The notes: generated from the letters alone by a model not told the origin. 64,000 bases of DNA from Fragilaria radians (GCA_900642245.1 CAAAJI010000099.1:78755-142754); one strand, 5' to 3'. Shown: positions 45,873 through 58,559, numbered from the stretch's first letter. A program made the numbers and translations.

Positions 45873-48186
45873 TTAACTATACATAGCTTGAAATGCAGAT
45901 TCCTTTACTTCATGAAGCTTGTATGAATTTCTCCGAAAGTAATCGTGAATCAACTGTGTGACACCCTTCAAATCATTCTCTTCCTCCTCCCCTGATTCAA
46001 TGCTTTCCCAAGATTCATCGTCATCGCAATCGTCGGCCTCTGATTCTTGGTTTAGAACATTTAGATCTTCATCTTTGAGCTTAGATTCTATGACTTGACA
46101 AAATAGGTCATCCTTTGGACCAGGAATTCGAAGAGGTATCGTGTTGCACCATTTACGATGCTGACCTGCATCCTTTTTCCGATGGTCATTATTTTTGTAC
46201 ATAGCAACTTTGCAATCGCAGAATTTTGTAACGTAAAGTTTCGGGTATTGATCTACGACCATACCTCCCAATTTCCACATCATTAGGGCTACTGAGTTAT
46301 CGACCGAGCAGTCATCACACCAACATCGACTCCGTTCATCCGGCCAAAACGACCTTGGCAGAAATTGGACTATATGATACGAGACTTCATGCGGTATCTT
46401 ATGCCTGTACATCGATAAGAAAAGGGCTCGTACGGCATCTCGGTATTCCTTTTGAAACGAGTAATGACGCTCTGGACTCCAGGGGGAGTTCCACGCTTGA
46501 ACTAGCTTCAACAGAGTGAAGTCGTAACGCGCTGGCAGATGTCTCGATGATACAGGTTTATTATCCTACAAAAGGTGAGCATAGATACAGATGTTGTGAA
46601 CAATACCTCTTTTTCTCTCTTACCTCATCATAAACCCAAACAGGAGATTCTTGATCATTATCATTCTCGCTGTCCTCATCGTCGTCTTCCGTAGGGTAGT
46701 TATGTGTGTCACTGAAAAAAAGATATGGATCATGTCCAGTAATTTCACCGCCCATCCATACTAAGCAATCACCATATCCAGCACCCGTTCTCTCAATTGT
46801 TGCCAAATCACGAGCAAAGCAGCCTTTGATTACATCAAAAACATCCTTGGGAACGACAAAAGGTCTAATCACTTTAAGGTCACTTCGAGAAATCGAAGTC
46901 CAGTATGTAACCCAATCTTGTTCGATTTTTTTCAATCGCATAAACCTATCAGTGGCTGTGTTGATAGCGTTAGCATACCTACCAGGATCAATTACAGAAG
47001 GAAGGTCAGGTGATCTAAAGTATGGAAGGTCAGATATATGACTATCCCAATCGTAAACATATGAACCAATAAATGAAGCGACTATCTTGCTGCAAAGCTC
47101 GATAGAATCATTCTTTGCTGGCAACCTTCGTATGGCTGTTTCTCCAAGAAATACAAATGTGCCGATGGTATTGCAAAAGGTATTCAAATCCGATGTTGAG
47201 TCGAAAACTTTCTGTCTGCACTTTCCAGCCTGCCGACCTAAACAAGACACAAATTCACACATGACTCGATATGGTATCATTTCGTTTACGTTACCATTGT
47301 CTGAATCTTCATCACTCTCATTATCGTCATAATCGGTCATTTTCCAAAGATACAGTGCTTGCTTCAATTTAGCTTTTCTTGATTTCCTACTTGTAGATCC
47401 AGTGTTAGAAACAATTTCATCATCCTTTTCTCCGGCACTAGGATTTGCCGTATCCAATGTAATCTTGAAAAACGCACATACAAGTAAAGCATGTTCAGTT
47501 GTGTACTCCTTCAAGCCCAGAGCTAAAACCTCACCCAGAATGAGTTCAAGTCTTTGCCATTTATGGCAGCTGTGCTCTAGCTTATCTTCAATACTATTGC
47601 GAGCGCAACGTCCATTACATATCACTCGATCTAACAAAAATCGTGCAATAACGCCTTTGAAGAAATGAATGTTTTGACAACAGTTCCAGTCTCGAGCGTA
47701 CTCAAGTATATTAGCTGCAAGGAGATGATCTGGCTGAAAATCGGCTAGACTATGTTTGAGAAGCCGCAGAAGTATTTGGTCTCTTTCTGGAATGTCACTT
47801 AAGCTTTCCAGAGCTGCTTGGACAACTTGAACCGGATACTCATCCCAGCTGTCTACATCCGAGCTATTTCTTGAAACTTCATCTGAGATTTCGACTTCAT
47901 TTAAAGCATCATAGCATCTAATCATTTCATAGCATGCATTATGATATGGGAAAAGTGATGTATCTTCAACGATACCGCAACTATTCAGATAATTTCGCCT
48001 AAGCTGAGCTTTCATCCCACTCTCTGTCATTAGATGTATGGTTTCTTCGTATTTCTCTACTTCTTCCTCCCACAATTTTTGTATTTCTGTCATCGCATCT
48101 TTTATATGCTTTACAGTTTCAAGAACATCGATCTCCTTTACACGTTTGTACCCGCACAGAGTCTCATGTTTGCTGACTTCACTCAT
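45873..48186 (-). CDS. Large helical protein with C-terminal F-box-like segment, two exons
   Basis: Two long frames join into one gene: exon 1 48186-46624 and exon 2 46565-45873, around a 58-nt intron (GTAAGA...TTGTAG) in phase 0 (WVYDE to DNKPVSSRHLPARY). The product is about 751 residues. Residues 1-520 are mostly helical and rich in Leu/Asp, with an acidic cluster (DDNESDEDSDNG). After the junction there is RDAVRALFLSMYRHKIPHEV then SYHIVQFLPRSFWP, similar to the F-box-like element (LPxEVxxxIxxFLPRxWW) common in diatom hypothetical proteins. A Cys-containing WCDDC segment and an acidic C-terminal region follow. If the F-box reading is right it could be a ubiquitin-ligase adaptor, but no substrate-binding repeat is recognised. 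Confidence 0.72.
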
Positions 48187-50497
48187 TTCACAGACAGCCG
48201 TTTTTTTAATCGGACAGCTCGCGATTTTTCCCCCATCAGAGTAAAATTTTATTCAGTCAATGCAATACCGGATTAATGGTTATCAAACACCTAAAAAGGT
48301 GATGAACCATATCAACAGCATCAGTGAGGTGGCAAATTCATTGTTGTGTGAAGGAGCTACCTATTTTCTTCTTCAGATTTTCATTTCAGAAAGCAGAATG
48401 ATCTATGTACAACTATATCTTATTCTGAAAACTGTTACCTTCAAAGTTGTCTTCCTGGTTCAAAATCTGGTGACTTAAAAACAATAATGGTAAATATAAT
48501 TTTGTCCCCATTTATTATTTAAAAAAAATACAGTAAGGTAGAGAATATACTGCCAATTTGGGAGAATGATGTAATTGCTTTTTGGCCATGGGCATCATAT
48601 TATCATTTGCATTGGTATATATGTTTCATTGTAAGGAGTGGAAGCAAAACGTGTACCAATTATTCCATATACATGATCAAGAAGAATTCCAGTAGCATCA
48701 AATGCGGTACATAGCGCAGTTTGCGCTCTTTGTTCTGTGTTGTCAATTGAATATAGTTCATTATCTCGTGCTAGAATGTGCACTTTGAAGACATTTTAAT
48801 TGCCGTTGCAGTTTGAAGTTGTCCTGGCTGCGGTTTCCCGCATATTACTCTTTGAGATAATGGTGCGAAAATGAAGGTGATCATGATAGCACATATCTTC
48901 ATTTCCTTTGCTATGTCACGCGGCTTAGATGGGCGGAAATAACTTCATGACTTAAGCTTTACTGTAATGTATTGGGGAACAGCTTATGTTATCCTCGTGT
49001 TACTGAAAAAAGGCAAAGGAACCCCTTCAAGGCTTTCAAATCAACATCAACTCAATATGGAGTTTTAGCTCATTGAAGATACTGCTTTCATTACCTTTAA
49101 AGACAATGTCTGGACAAGTTGCAAAAACTTCAATCAGCTGCTGATATCATTAGGTAGCCCAATTTCAATGTTTATCTTTAAATTTCAGGCTCATTAGTAC
49201 GGCACCCAATTGATCATCTCACGTATTAACGTAAGATTGGAAGACCTTTGTGAATGAATCTATATATCATAGACATTCCTATGGTCCTTTGAAATAAATC
49301 TTACAAATGATATTTTTCTGATATTGCATCTCTATAAATGCGAGTGTATGAAGCCGCGGAGGTATGCGCGTAAATGGGAAGGGTTATTCCTGGTTGTGGG
49401 GATTTGAAATTCAGGTTTTATTGCTAGTGCGACAAAATTTGCCATTCCAATAGCTCCATAAAATAAATACCTTGTATAACATTTGAACAATTGCAGCATT
49501 TTGAGTCTCATTCTTTGGTATCAAATCTTGAGAGGACTATTCCTGAGTTCATTTGGATCAACTTTGAAACATTGCATGAAATGCACGTCAATGCATTCCA
49601 TTGTATATCCCTTACAAGCTTGGTAATGAGGGCTATTGGGGTTTCATTTGTACATAACATCGATCATGATATATTCCATGACAAATCATTTGGCATACAG
49701 TGCAATTTATAAGACTAAAATACGATTATCACTCATTGACTTCAGCGAAGTCAATGCAGCAAATATGTAACGGGAGTCATTTTGAAACCTTAAGGATCTA
49801 GAAAAGTTTCCGAATTTCTAAAGCCTGCAGTATCTCAACAAAAATTAAACTTTTAATCAAAGCATAAACAATATGAGGATAAATGTATACTTTTCAAATT
49901 TGCGCAGCCAGGCAAACCCCAACCGCATTTGAAGTAAATTAGTCTTGAGGTTACATGAGATCAGCAATCTCGTAGCTAACCTTGCTAGTTGAACGAGGCT
50001 TTTACCCAGAAAAGAACCCAACCACGGGAATGTGAGTGGTTATGACAAAGTTTGAATAGTTTATGCAAACATGATGGTTGATCCTTTCTTTTTATGCGCT
50101 TCAACATCAACCATCAATCCTGACTTAAGTCTGTTAATGAATTGAAAACTATTTTGCTTTGCTTTTATAGTCATAATGAATCGTGCTGGACAAAATTGCC
50201 TCCACTTAAATGCGATCAACACTGTTTATCATTTCATACTTTAAAATGTTGACTTCAGAGGCAAATGTCATGAATTCCTCATCTCTTGAATAAATTCTTT
50301 GCTGTTCAACACCGTAAACAAAGGTCGGGATTTCATTAAACTAAAATTTCAAAATCATACCAGTGTATTGAGAACGACTCCCATTAGTATAAACTTCCCG
50401 TTCATCCTGAAATTTTCCAAGTATTACATGTCTTGGTATTCCATGTATAGTCACTTTTTATGACACTCTGATATATTGCAGACTTTTTTCGAAGATA
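48187..50497. other. Intergenic, no supported gene
   Basis: No recognisable frame, repeat or RNA gene. This is the upstream region for both flanking genes, which are transcribed away from it. Confidence 0.35.
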
Positions 50498-52828
50498 ATG
50501 GCATCGAAAAATGATGGAACTCATCTTGACGCTTTGCTATCTGGCCTTCATGGGAGAGAACGGAGAGTGGAGCGTAGCATTGAGAAAGTTGATCTCCAAC
50601 GTGCTAGGCGTTATGGTATGAAAGAATTCTCGAAGAAGGGTCGATTGAAGTACACCTACGGCGGAATTGTCTTCATTTATGATCCTAAGCGAGAAATGGA
50701 AATAACATCTTTTCCATCCAACGATTTGGCATCGGAAGCTTCAGGAACAAAAGTTAGCGTTCCTAAAACATTATCTAAGAATAAGGCATACACAGAGAAA
50801 AAATACATCCTTCAGCATGAGGTAAGACGACAAAACCTGAAAAGTGATCTCCATTCATGGGCAAGTCATTCCGTTTTTGTTGTTGACATGAGTGGAAGTA
50901 TGAGACGTGATGATGTTTGTGGCGGAAAATGTCGTTCTGATGCTGTTTGGTTGGTTCTAGCTCAAGACTTTGTCAAGACTCGCCTTGACAATCCAGAATA
51001 TTCTGAGAATGATGTTGTCAGCATTGTACTTATGCGAGACACTGCGGAGGTGATTCACAAATTCGAGCCATTGGATTGGATTCTTTACAACCAGTTGATT
51101 GATCTCCGTGAATGGACTAACAGTAAGCCAACAGGCCCAGGCAATTACCTGCCAGCGCTAGAGGCTGCTGAAACTTTATTAGCAATTAATGAATCCGGGA
51201 ACTGTGCATTATCATTGCTGTTTTTCTCGGATGGTAAGCCATCCGATCACGGACCATTTGTTGAAAGAGTTGGAACTATTGCTTCTAAATACCGTCGACG
51301 ATTGACTGTCAGTTGCATTGGGATTTCCAAACCTGGTGATGAAAACTTTGAAACATTACGACAAATGGCCGAAGAAGCAGAAGCCTTTGGAGCGAAAGGC
51401 TTATTTGATCAACCATCTCTGGATAGCCTTTCCCTGTCTTCAGCTGTAAGCTTTGTCTCATCGTCATTGGAAGATTCCAGGAACGAGATTACTGACATTC
51501 GAACAGGGAAAATGCGTCTTGTACGAACTGACTTTCGCAGTGAACGTAAAGGCACAGCTGATGATCTCGCACCAACAGCAGATTGGCATCTTTACGGAAT
51601 TCAAAGAACATCACATTTTGAACGAGTTGAGATTTGGTCTTTCGATAAGGACAGCTTTGTTTTGCTGAAGGATCCTCGTTGTGTATTTTGTCGGTCAGTA
51701 CCCTCAGGAGAATCACTTACTTGGTGCGTCGAATGTAATGTAACCGGAATCTGTAATGACTGCACTGCCAAAGCAAAATTTCATTCAAATTCTGAATTTT
51801 GTTACAAACGGATGCAGCAGTATAAGGATGGGAGAATCTTGGACAGAGTGATTCCATCTTATCGCGTTGCGATGAAGGAACTTGTCTTTGGTGAAGGGGC
51901 CGAACGTATAGTTCATAAGTTCCGATATCTCGATGAGAATGGAAACTTTATTGGTCCAAAGATGGTGGCCAAGCAGTCAAGATTTGTTGATAGTTCTGGA
52001 ACTTTCGATTACGATAGGACTAGAGCCTTTCATGCCACATTCCTTAGGACTCAAGCATTGGCATCTCGTTTAGCTGAGAAGTTCAACAAAGCACTAGATA
52101 CCGTGTGTGGTAGTTCTCCCAATCAATTTCCCAAAATCCATTTCGTTGAACCAATGGTCTTGAAATTGAGAAGAGATAATGAACAGATTTGTATCCTGAT
52201 TGAACAGTTTCTTGAGGGTGAATATCAAAAATTTAACAACAACAAGGGTTATGTTCTTGATCCCTTGCGAGATATGGCATCAAGGGAAGGAGTACAGGAT
52301 GCTCAAGTTTATCAAAATGTTGACCTTGGTATCATTGAAGAAGGTAGTAGTGATGATGGAAGCGATCGTGATGATGAAAGCGATCGTGATGATGATTATG
52401 AACATGATTTTGAGAACAAAGTTGTGGACTCTCCAAAGAGCATTCGCCATGTCGGTAAAATTCCAAATGACATGTTCCTACAAGCATTCAGTCATTTCAC
52501 CTTTCAAGACAGCAAGGGAAGATGGATGGTAGTTGATCTACAGGGAGTACTTGAAGAAAAGAGAGGGAGTGCAAGTCGATATCTCCTTACGGATCCAGCC
52601 ATTCATCGACGAAATCGAAGTAAGAATGAAGAAAGGTACAACTTCGGTCGAACTAATTTGGGAACCAAAGGAATGCAAGCGTTTTTTAAATCTCATGTTT
52701 GTAATGATGCATGTCGCCTCCTCGGTCTCTCGGAAATCAATTTTAAGCAACAATGGAATGAACACGTTGAAAGAAAGTCCGTTAATAATCGTTATTATTA
52801 TAATTACGAAATCCAGACGAAAAAGTAA
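50498..52828 (+). CDS. VWA-domain alpha-kinase
   Basis: This single exon encodes 776 residues. A von Willebrand A domain spans about 122-330 with an intact MIDAS motif DMSGS at 130-134, a candidate second metal-site Thr near 207-212 and the FFSDGKPSD strand. A Cys-rich patch at 395-422 (CVFC, CVEC, CNDC) could bind zinc. The alpha-kinase domain runs from about 465 to 745: a candidate nucleotide-binding Lys in MVAKQSRF, the signature EQFLEGEYQKFNNNKGYV (569-586), the HFTF..WMVVDLQGV metal/catalytic segment, the LTDPAIH element and the C-terminal zinc-type FFKSHVCNDACRLLGL. A strongly acidic insert (616-640) splits the kinase. The layout recalls the VWA alpha-kinases of Dictyostelium. It is an atypical Ser/Thr kinase, probably cytosolic; the substrate is unknown. 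Confidence 0.93.
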   Translation: MASKNDGTHLDALLSGLHGRERRVERSIEKVDLQRARRYGMKEFSKKGRLKYTYGGIVFIYDPKREMEITSFPSNDLASEASGTKVSVPKTLSKNKAYTEKKYILQHEVRRQNLKSDLHSWASHSVFVVDMSGSMRRDDVCGGKCRSDAVWLVLAQDFVKTRLDNPEYSENDVVSIVLMRDTAEVIHKFEPLDWILYNQLIDLREWTNSKPTGPGNYLPALEAAETLLAINESGNCALSLLFFSDGKPSDHGPFVERVGTIASKYRRRLTVSCIGISKPGDENFETLRQMAEEAEAFGAKGLFDQPSLDSLSLSSAVSFVSSSLEDSRNEITDIRTGKMRLVRTDFRSERKGTADDLAPTADWHLYGIQRTSHFERVEIWSFDKDSFVLLKDPRCVFCRSVPSGESLTWCVECNVTGICNDCTAKAKFHSNSEFCYKRMQQYKDGRILDRVIPSYRVAMKELVFGEGAERIVHKFRYLDENGNFIGPKMVAKQSRFVDSSGTFDYDRTRAFHATFLRTQALASRLAEKFNKALDTVCGSSPNQFPKIHFVEPMVLKLRRDNEQICILIEQFLEGEYQKFNNNKGYVLDPLRDMASREGVQDAQVYQNVDLGIIEEGSSDDGSDRDDESDRDDDYEHDFENKVVDSPKSIRHVGKIPNDMFLQAFSHFTFQDSKGRWMVVDLQGVLEEKRGSASRYLLTDPAIHRRNRSKNEERYNFGRTNLGTKGMQAFFKSHVCNDACRLLGLSEINFKQQWNEHVERKSVNNRYYYNYEIQTKK

Positions 52829-52977
52829 ACACACTTAGAAAGGCCGTGGTAATTCAACATTTTCCTAACTCAACAAGTGGTTGGTGCTTCCTTTGCTACG
52901 CAGAGTTAATTTTTTAACAAGACAAAAAATAGACAATTCAGAATAGTCAATAATTATGACATGGGCCAATTTTTGAA

Positions 52978-53836
52978 CGTAGAATTTGCAGGTCATATAA
53001 TTTAATGTATGGTACAATATCCGAGTTTTACTCGTTTACCTAATATGACATGTCTCTTGTGATAAAGTAAATTAAAACCATTGATTTAGCATTAACATCA
53101 GGAAAGTGTAAGTTTAGACATTTCACTTTTTGTCCTATTACTACTATGGTTTACAGTCATACTTTTAGCTTTTTGGTGCTGTTGTTGTGGAAGTCATTAC
53201 TGCTGTTGTCATTGGAACGTCAAGAATTGTTGCTGCTGTTACAGAGTAAAAGCTGTAGTTAGAAAACCAAATTATGTTGTTCTTGGTGCAAAGCCAATAC
53301 GCTTATTCTGTTAAATTTAATTCTGTGCATTCTTCATGTGTAAGAAAGTTTAGAAAATTGAGACAAATGAAGTATTTATATGAGAACAGCCATCCCAAAA
53401 GTACAACAATATTATTCATCCATGTGATTAATGCTGATTAAACCAGTTATGATTAGACTTTGGATTAAGAAGCATGAAAGATCTTCTGCCTTAATTTAAA
53501 GCAATATGGTTATTTATATTTTCTTTGAAGACATTTCTTTTTAGTTGCAGATAAACATAGCAATAAGAGTTATATACTGTGGACTGGAATGCAAATTTCA
53601 TTAACATTTGCATGACAAATGCTTGAAATATTTTACAACTGAAAGTCTCGAATTTTGGATAAATGCTAATATTTTACGGACGTAAAATTGAATTAGCTAC
53701 ATCCCTAGCAATTTTAGTCGCTTATCTGTGCTCGATCATTTAGTTGAGTAATCATGTGAATCGAGACGAAACGCAGAAGGATTAGGCGTTAATGTTAGAA
53801 CAAACCAACCCCTTGAGCCGGCTGACGGCCAAATCG
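52978..53836. repeat. Diverged direct repeat, copy 1
   Basis: It shares with 54011-54710, in the same order, CAGGTCATRYAAT, ATTRACATCAGGAAAGTGTA, CTTTTTGTCCTATTA, TTTTAGCTTTTT, CTAGCTACATCCCTA followed by TTTTAGTCGCT, CAGAAGGRTTA, and the terminal GAGCCGGCTGACGGCCAAAT at 53815-53834. The copies differ by many substitutions and indels. Confidence 0.75.
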
Positions 53837-54010
53837 ACTGTAAATTCTTTTTGGTAGTTTACTAGTAACTGGAGCTTGTGTTGTTATGCATATTTAATCA
53901 TTTTTCAAAAGTTCAAAATTCATAATTCAGAAGAATGTATTTTTGAATTTCCATCCATACATTTCCAGCTATAATTATGATATAGATTTTTCCGATTGCC
54001 TTTTCTGAAC

Positions 54011-54710
54011 ATAGAGTTTACAGGTCATGCAATACAATGCATGATTCAATAGTTTTAATACTTGACCTGTCATGACATTGGTATCTTCAAATGTATTTGA
54101 CATCACAGAACTGTCATTGTGATTAAGAGAATAATGCTATTGATTTGGTATTGACATCAGGAAAGTGTAAAGTTAGATGTTTCCCTTTTTGTCCTATTAT
54201 AACTATGGTTAAGAGTCATGTTTTAGCTTTTTCTGGTTATTGGAACGTGAATGATTGTTGCTGTTATTGGAAAATAAAGGTTTAGTGAACAATCAAAATT
54301 ATATTTGTGACAAAAAATTAAATATTGTTGCTGTGTTAGCTTTACTTCTTTGTATTCTTTACTTGTATGAAAGTGTGAGAATTTGAGACAAACGAAGGAT
54401 TAAAAAATATAACAGTCGTACTAAACATACAAGAATATCATTGATTCATCGGATTAATACATTGGATTAATGCCTTTTATACCAGTATAATTTTGGATGA
54501 ATATAGAATGGAATTATTGTTTTACCAAACAATGCAGGTTATCTTGATAAGCTAATGGAATGCGCATAGGATTAATGCACAGTTTGAACTAGCTACATCC
54601 CTATCGATTTTAGTCGCTCATTCATACAGCAGTGATGAAATTCAGAAGGGTTAAGGGTCGACAAAAATAGATAACAACGACACCAAGGAGAGCCGGCTGA
54701 CGGACAGATC
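54011..54710. repeat. Diverged direct repeat, copy 2
   Basis: This is the second copy of the unit at 52978-53836, ending with GAGCCGGCTGACGGACAGAT at 54690-54709. A third, partial end follows at about 54807-54880, where CAGAAGGGTTA and CGGCTGACGGCCAGATCG recur. Confidence 0.75.
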
Positions 54711-56932
54711 CGTGGCTGAAGCCTTACGTTGCAACGTAGTAGCTATCCTCAGTACACTTTTTCGTTCAGTCGAGTATACAAGTAGCAATCAAATACAGTT
54801 CGCTCAGCAGAAGGGTTACAGGTTAAATTACTGATTTATTTGATTCTCTGTCAGTTCCGATTCGGCTGACGGCCAGATCGGATATGAAACGTTTTTTGTA
54901 GTCCAATCATTTACGAAAAAAGCTTTCTTTAATCTAATACTAGTTCAAAATGATTTTGTTTTGTCTCATTACGCCTCATCAAAAAAATCTTCTTTGCTTC
55001 CTTACACTGGGAAACAATACCCAACGTAGTTTAATATTGAACGGGAAAAATGCCCATGCATCATTCTCGAAGATTTTACCGTTCCACGAAACTACGATTG
55101 TATAAATCACATCCAGAAAACTAATTCTGGCTTGATAATATCCTTGTATCTGCGCATGCTATTGGTTGAGATTTTGTGGTAAAACATATGAGGCAAGCTC
55201 TCCAAGGCGTAAAAGTCGACCGTGTCCCACACTTGCAATTGAAGAAGAATTCAGAAACGTCATCGAACAAGTTCTGTCTAGAAATGTTAGGTATGGAAAA
55301 CAATACCATGACACTTCTGAAACATTGACATTAACATGGTTATAAAATATTAATCCAGGCGTATACTGCTTTGGTATTTTTCCAAATACAAATTTCGCAG
55401 CATCAAACGTTATGTAGGCAGGCAGTCATAGATGAAAGTCTTTGACGCAATGCCATGTCGCTCTTACATAAAATATATCAAATGTAGGGGAGGGGGTCTT
55501 CACAAGCATTGTCCACAATAGGATTTTTCGATTGTCTTCATGCAACCCTTTGAGCTTATAATGAAATTGCATTCAGTTTCGGAGACCTCGCTTATTCTCC
55601 AGGCAAAATGACTTCGCTTCAATCCTTGATATTTTCTAACGTGGCCTTCATATCCATGAATCTGCACAAATACCACCTTCAATCTCCCTGAACTCACGAT
55701 ATTAATTGATGTCACATCTCCAACCATGACTTGCCGCCTCACTTCTTCTAGTTAACCATGCACACATCAGTGTTTACAATTTGGCTTGTGATTCCTATTT
55801 TAGCCATCCATATTTCTTTCAATCTGGTTTTTACGGAGCTGCTTTCCCCACTGGTGTACTTTATTTTCTTTTAATGAGATCCTTCACCCTTTCTTCTTTC
55901 AATAAAATCAAAGGCCACTATATGGGACCTGCTTTTTTTGGCTTCTTCTGTTGTTGCTCTCCTGCTTCACCACCTTCTCATTTTTTCTCCTCCTACAGTC
56001 CTGCCCTCTAAGTCCATGTTTTCCACACTTAGAGAAAAGCCCCGTATACTGTAGCTTGATGCTACTCACTAACCTTCTTTCTGGCTTTCCTTGTGATCCA
56101 CTTTGTTCAAACGCTCAAAGTTGGACCTCAATGTCTCCTTTAGCTTCTCCAATTTCAAGTCATCACTGCGTGATTCACTTTCCTGAATTTCCACCCTATT
56201 TCATATTATGGAGGCAAATTGTGAAGGATTTGCACAAATAAGGCTAATTTGGACATAGGACGTAACTCTTGTTGTCTCCTGATGTGTATCGAGTCTTTAC
56301 TCCATTTTACTTTTTGAGAACTCATTTTTTAATTTAATTAGCCTTGACATCTTTGTTGGCTCATCTTTGCTAGTATGTCTAGATGTACACATCATTCTCA
56401 GGTCGGCTTGTTTATACAATCCCAAAGCTACATCAGATTCACCACTGTTGAGCAGCTTAAATATCATAATTGTTGACTCTGAATTCTTTGTAAACATGGT
56501 CCCTTTGTTGAAAACCTTTGTTTCAATTGGAGCAGACCTCTATTCTTTGAAGGGTTTGCAAAAAATGTCCCAGATGGACTCTCCCGATCCTTCTTTCCTT
56601 CGGAGAAGCTGGAAATCTTGATGTAGACTTCCATTTTCTCTTTTCAGCACAATAAAAAATAGAATGTTACAAATGAGAGAATGATCAAGTTCCAGTTAAA
56701 TTATTGTTATAAACAAGGGAGATGAAGATCCCCAGGAAGCGCCTCGTTACTCCGTTTCAAGACCTCATTTTCATTTTATTTGTATCAGTTTTGAACGCTT
56801 AATATGTATTTCCTTCTCCTTTTATTTCCTACCGTAATTATCGTAAATGCAATACAAATGCAATCTTATTCAGTAATAGAGTTCTAATATTTATGTTAAA
56901 AGCTACCGAGAAAACCGAAAGAATCACTTGCT

Positions 56933-58559
56933 TTATTGTTCTTGATCTCGTTTAGTGGCTTGTTCTTCTTCATCATTTTGCTCACTTAGAGCATCCGGTC
57001 TCATATTAATCTCAAAACCGTCGTCAAGGTCTGCTGAGGAGGATATGCGCCGAAATGATGCACGTGCAGCCTTATCGGCAAGCTCAAGACGCCGAGCGGA
57101 GTTGTTGGAAGCCTTGCTTCGATCTGCTCTAGCCTGTCTGTATTCATCATGGCTGAAAGTTATAGAAGGAACTAGTGTAAGTCTTACTATGCAATACAAA
57201 AATAGTCATGAAATATAAATGTTACATACCATTGCCCCATAAAGGCGCAAAAGGCAAGAAAGTCAACTTGCCCATCACCATCGGCATCAATAGCGGCAAA
57301 GAGAGCATTAAAATCACTTTGCGTAATTTCACCAGCTTTTCCAGAGGATATGAATTCCCACAAATCATCTTTCGTAATCAAACCATCATCAGTTTGAAGA
57401 TCTACACGCTTGAATTCTTCGGCAAGTTCTTCAGGCTCCATGGAACGAATGGATTTGTTCACCTGGATTGTTTCAGCAATACGTTTCGCAAAGATAGTCT
57501 TGTAACGCTTTATCTGTTGTGAGGATAAGTATTTATGAATGAAATAGAAAGCAGTGAGTAGTACAGCTATTCCACCAATCACAAATCCAGCAGTGGCGCC
57601 GGATTTCATGGAAGCTGAAGGTTCCTGGTAAGGAGAGACTGAGCAAGTTGGGTCTCTTAAGCACCAATCGGCCTCAGTTGGACAGAATTTATCAGACATG
57701 CAATTTGATTTCATGGGTATTGTAGTAAGATTTCGTTTGGGGATACCAGTTTCCTTATACGCTGCATTAACTGCAGCGATCCACTCCTTTTCTGTCACAC
57801 GGTCTTCAAATGCGCTATATGTCTTGGAAAGTACTAGTGATCCCTTGACGTCCTTGAACTGGTCACTTATAATACGAGCTTTATTGGCCTCGGAATCCAA
57901 TGCATACCAACTCTCCGATCCAACATCACCATCTGCGGCCTTGAATGTGAAAAAGGCCGAGTTTTCATCAACTTAAATATAGAGTTTGAGGAACCAAGAC
58001 TTTAACAGAAAATTACCTACAAATTATTTCTCTTACCTGGATAAGCTGTGAAGACATCACTTGCATCTTTGATTTTGGGATCGCCTGTTACAAAAGACAT
58101 AGTACCATCCTTTTCATAGGTTGTAGTTGCAAAGTTATCTCTGAAATCGATATCATTCAAACTGTTGAGTTCAATGCGGTGGATATACATTCTTGACCCT
58201 TGGATAGTGCTATTAATGAAAAGGGTGAGTTGGTATGCGGAGGAGAGCTCGTCAGCGCCGTCAAAGAGGACTTGGACAGTGCCTTTACCGATGTAATAAC
58301 CCCCAAACTTTTTCCATACTAATCAGCCATATGGTGGTAGAAAAATTTGATGACAGTTAGAATGTAAGAATTGGGAAACAAGATAGCCTAACAGCGTACC
58401 ATCAGCTTGGTCAGATGCATCATTGCTCGCCTTCGGGTCGTAACGAATATCACTTGACCCCAAGCAAGGAGTTGTCAACACTTCTCCACACTGTAAGCCA
58501 TTTGTGAGTCCACACAAGAAGACGACTGTGAGAACAAACTTTCGGGTCAGTTGATTCAT
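56933..58559 (-). CDS. Single-pass membrane protein with secreted N-terminal region and cytoplasmic EF-hand
   Basis: I infer four exons, 58559-58400, 58318-58037, 57971-57230 and 57152-56933, with introns of 81, 65, 77 nt that all have GT-AG ends and keep the frame. The protein has 467 residues. The start MNQLTRKFVLTVVFLCGLTN gives a signal peptide; an upstream ATG six codons earlier would weaken it. The outer region contains several Cys. A membrane span lies at about 272-294 (GATAGFVIGGIAVLLTAFYF). The cytoplasmic part has a degenerate EF-hand (DLQTDDGLITKDDL), a canonical EF-hand loop DADGDGQVDFLAF at 376-388, and an Arg/Ala-rich helical C-terminus. It probably senses calcium just inside the membrane. 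I know no named homologue. Confidence 0.78.

Larger units (their letters stand above)
52829..56932. other. Gene-poor 4.1-kb region with diverged direct repeats
   Basis: No supported gene. Two diverged direct copies of about 0.7-0.85 kb occupy 52978-53836 and 54011-54710 (see the repeat entries). From 55480 to 56620 there are several short frames on both strands (55500-55742 -, 56297-56497 -) that might be retroelement debris but match nothing I can name. Confidence 0.4.

Noticed and set aside
52538..52834. Minus-strand frame within the alpha-kinase gene
   Set aside because: It is a shadow of the strongly conserved kinase coding sequence on the plus strand.
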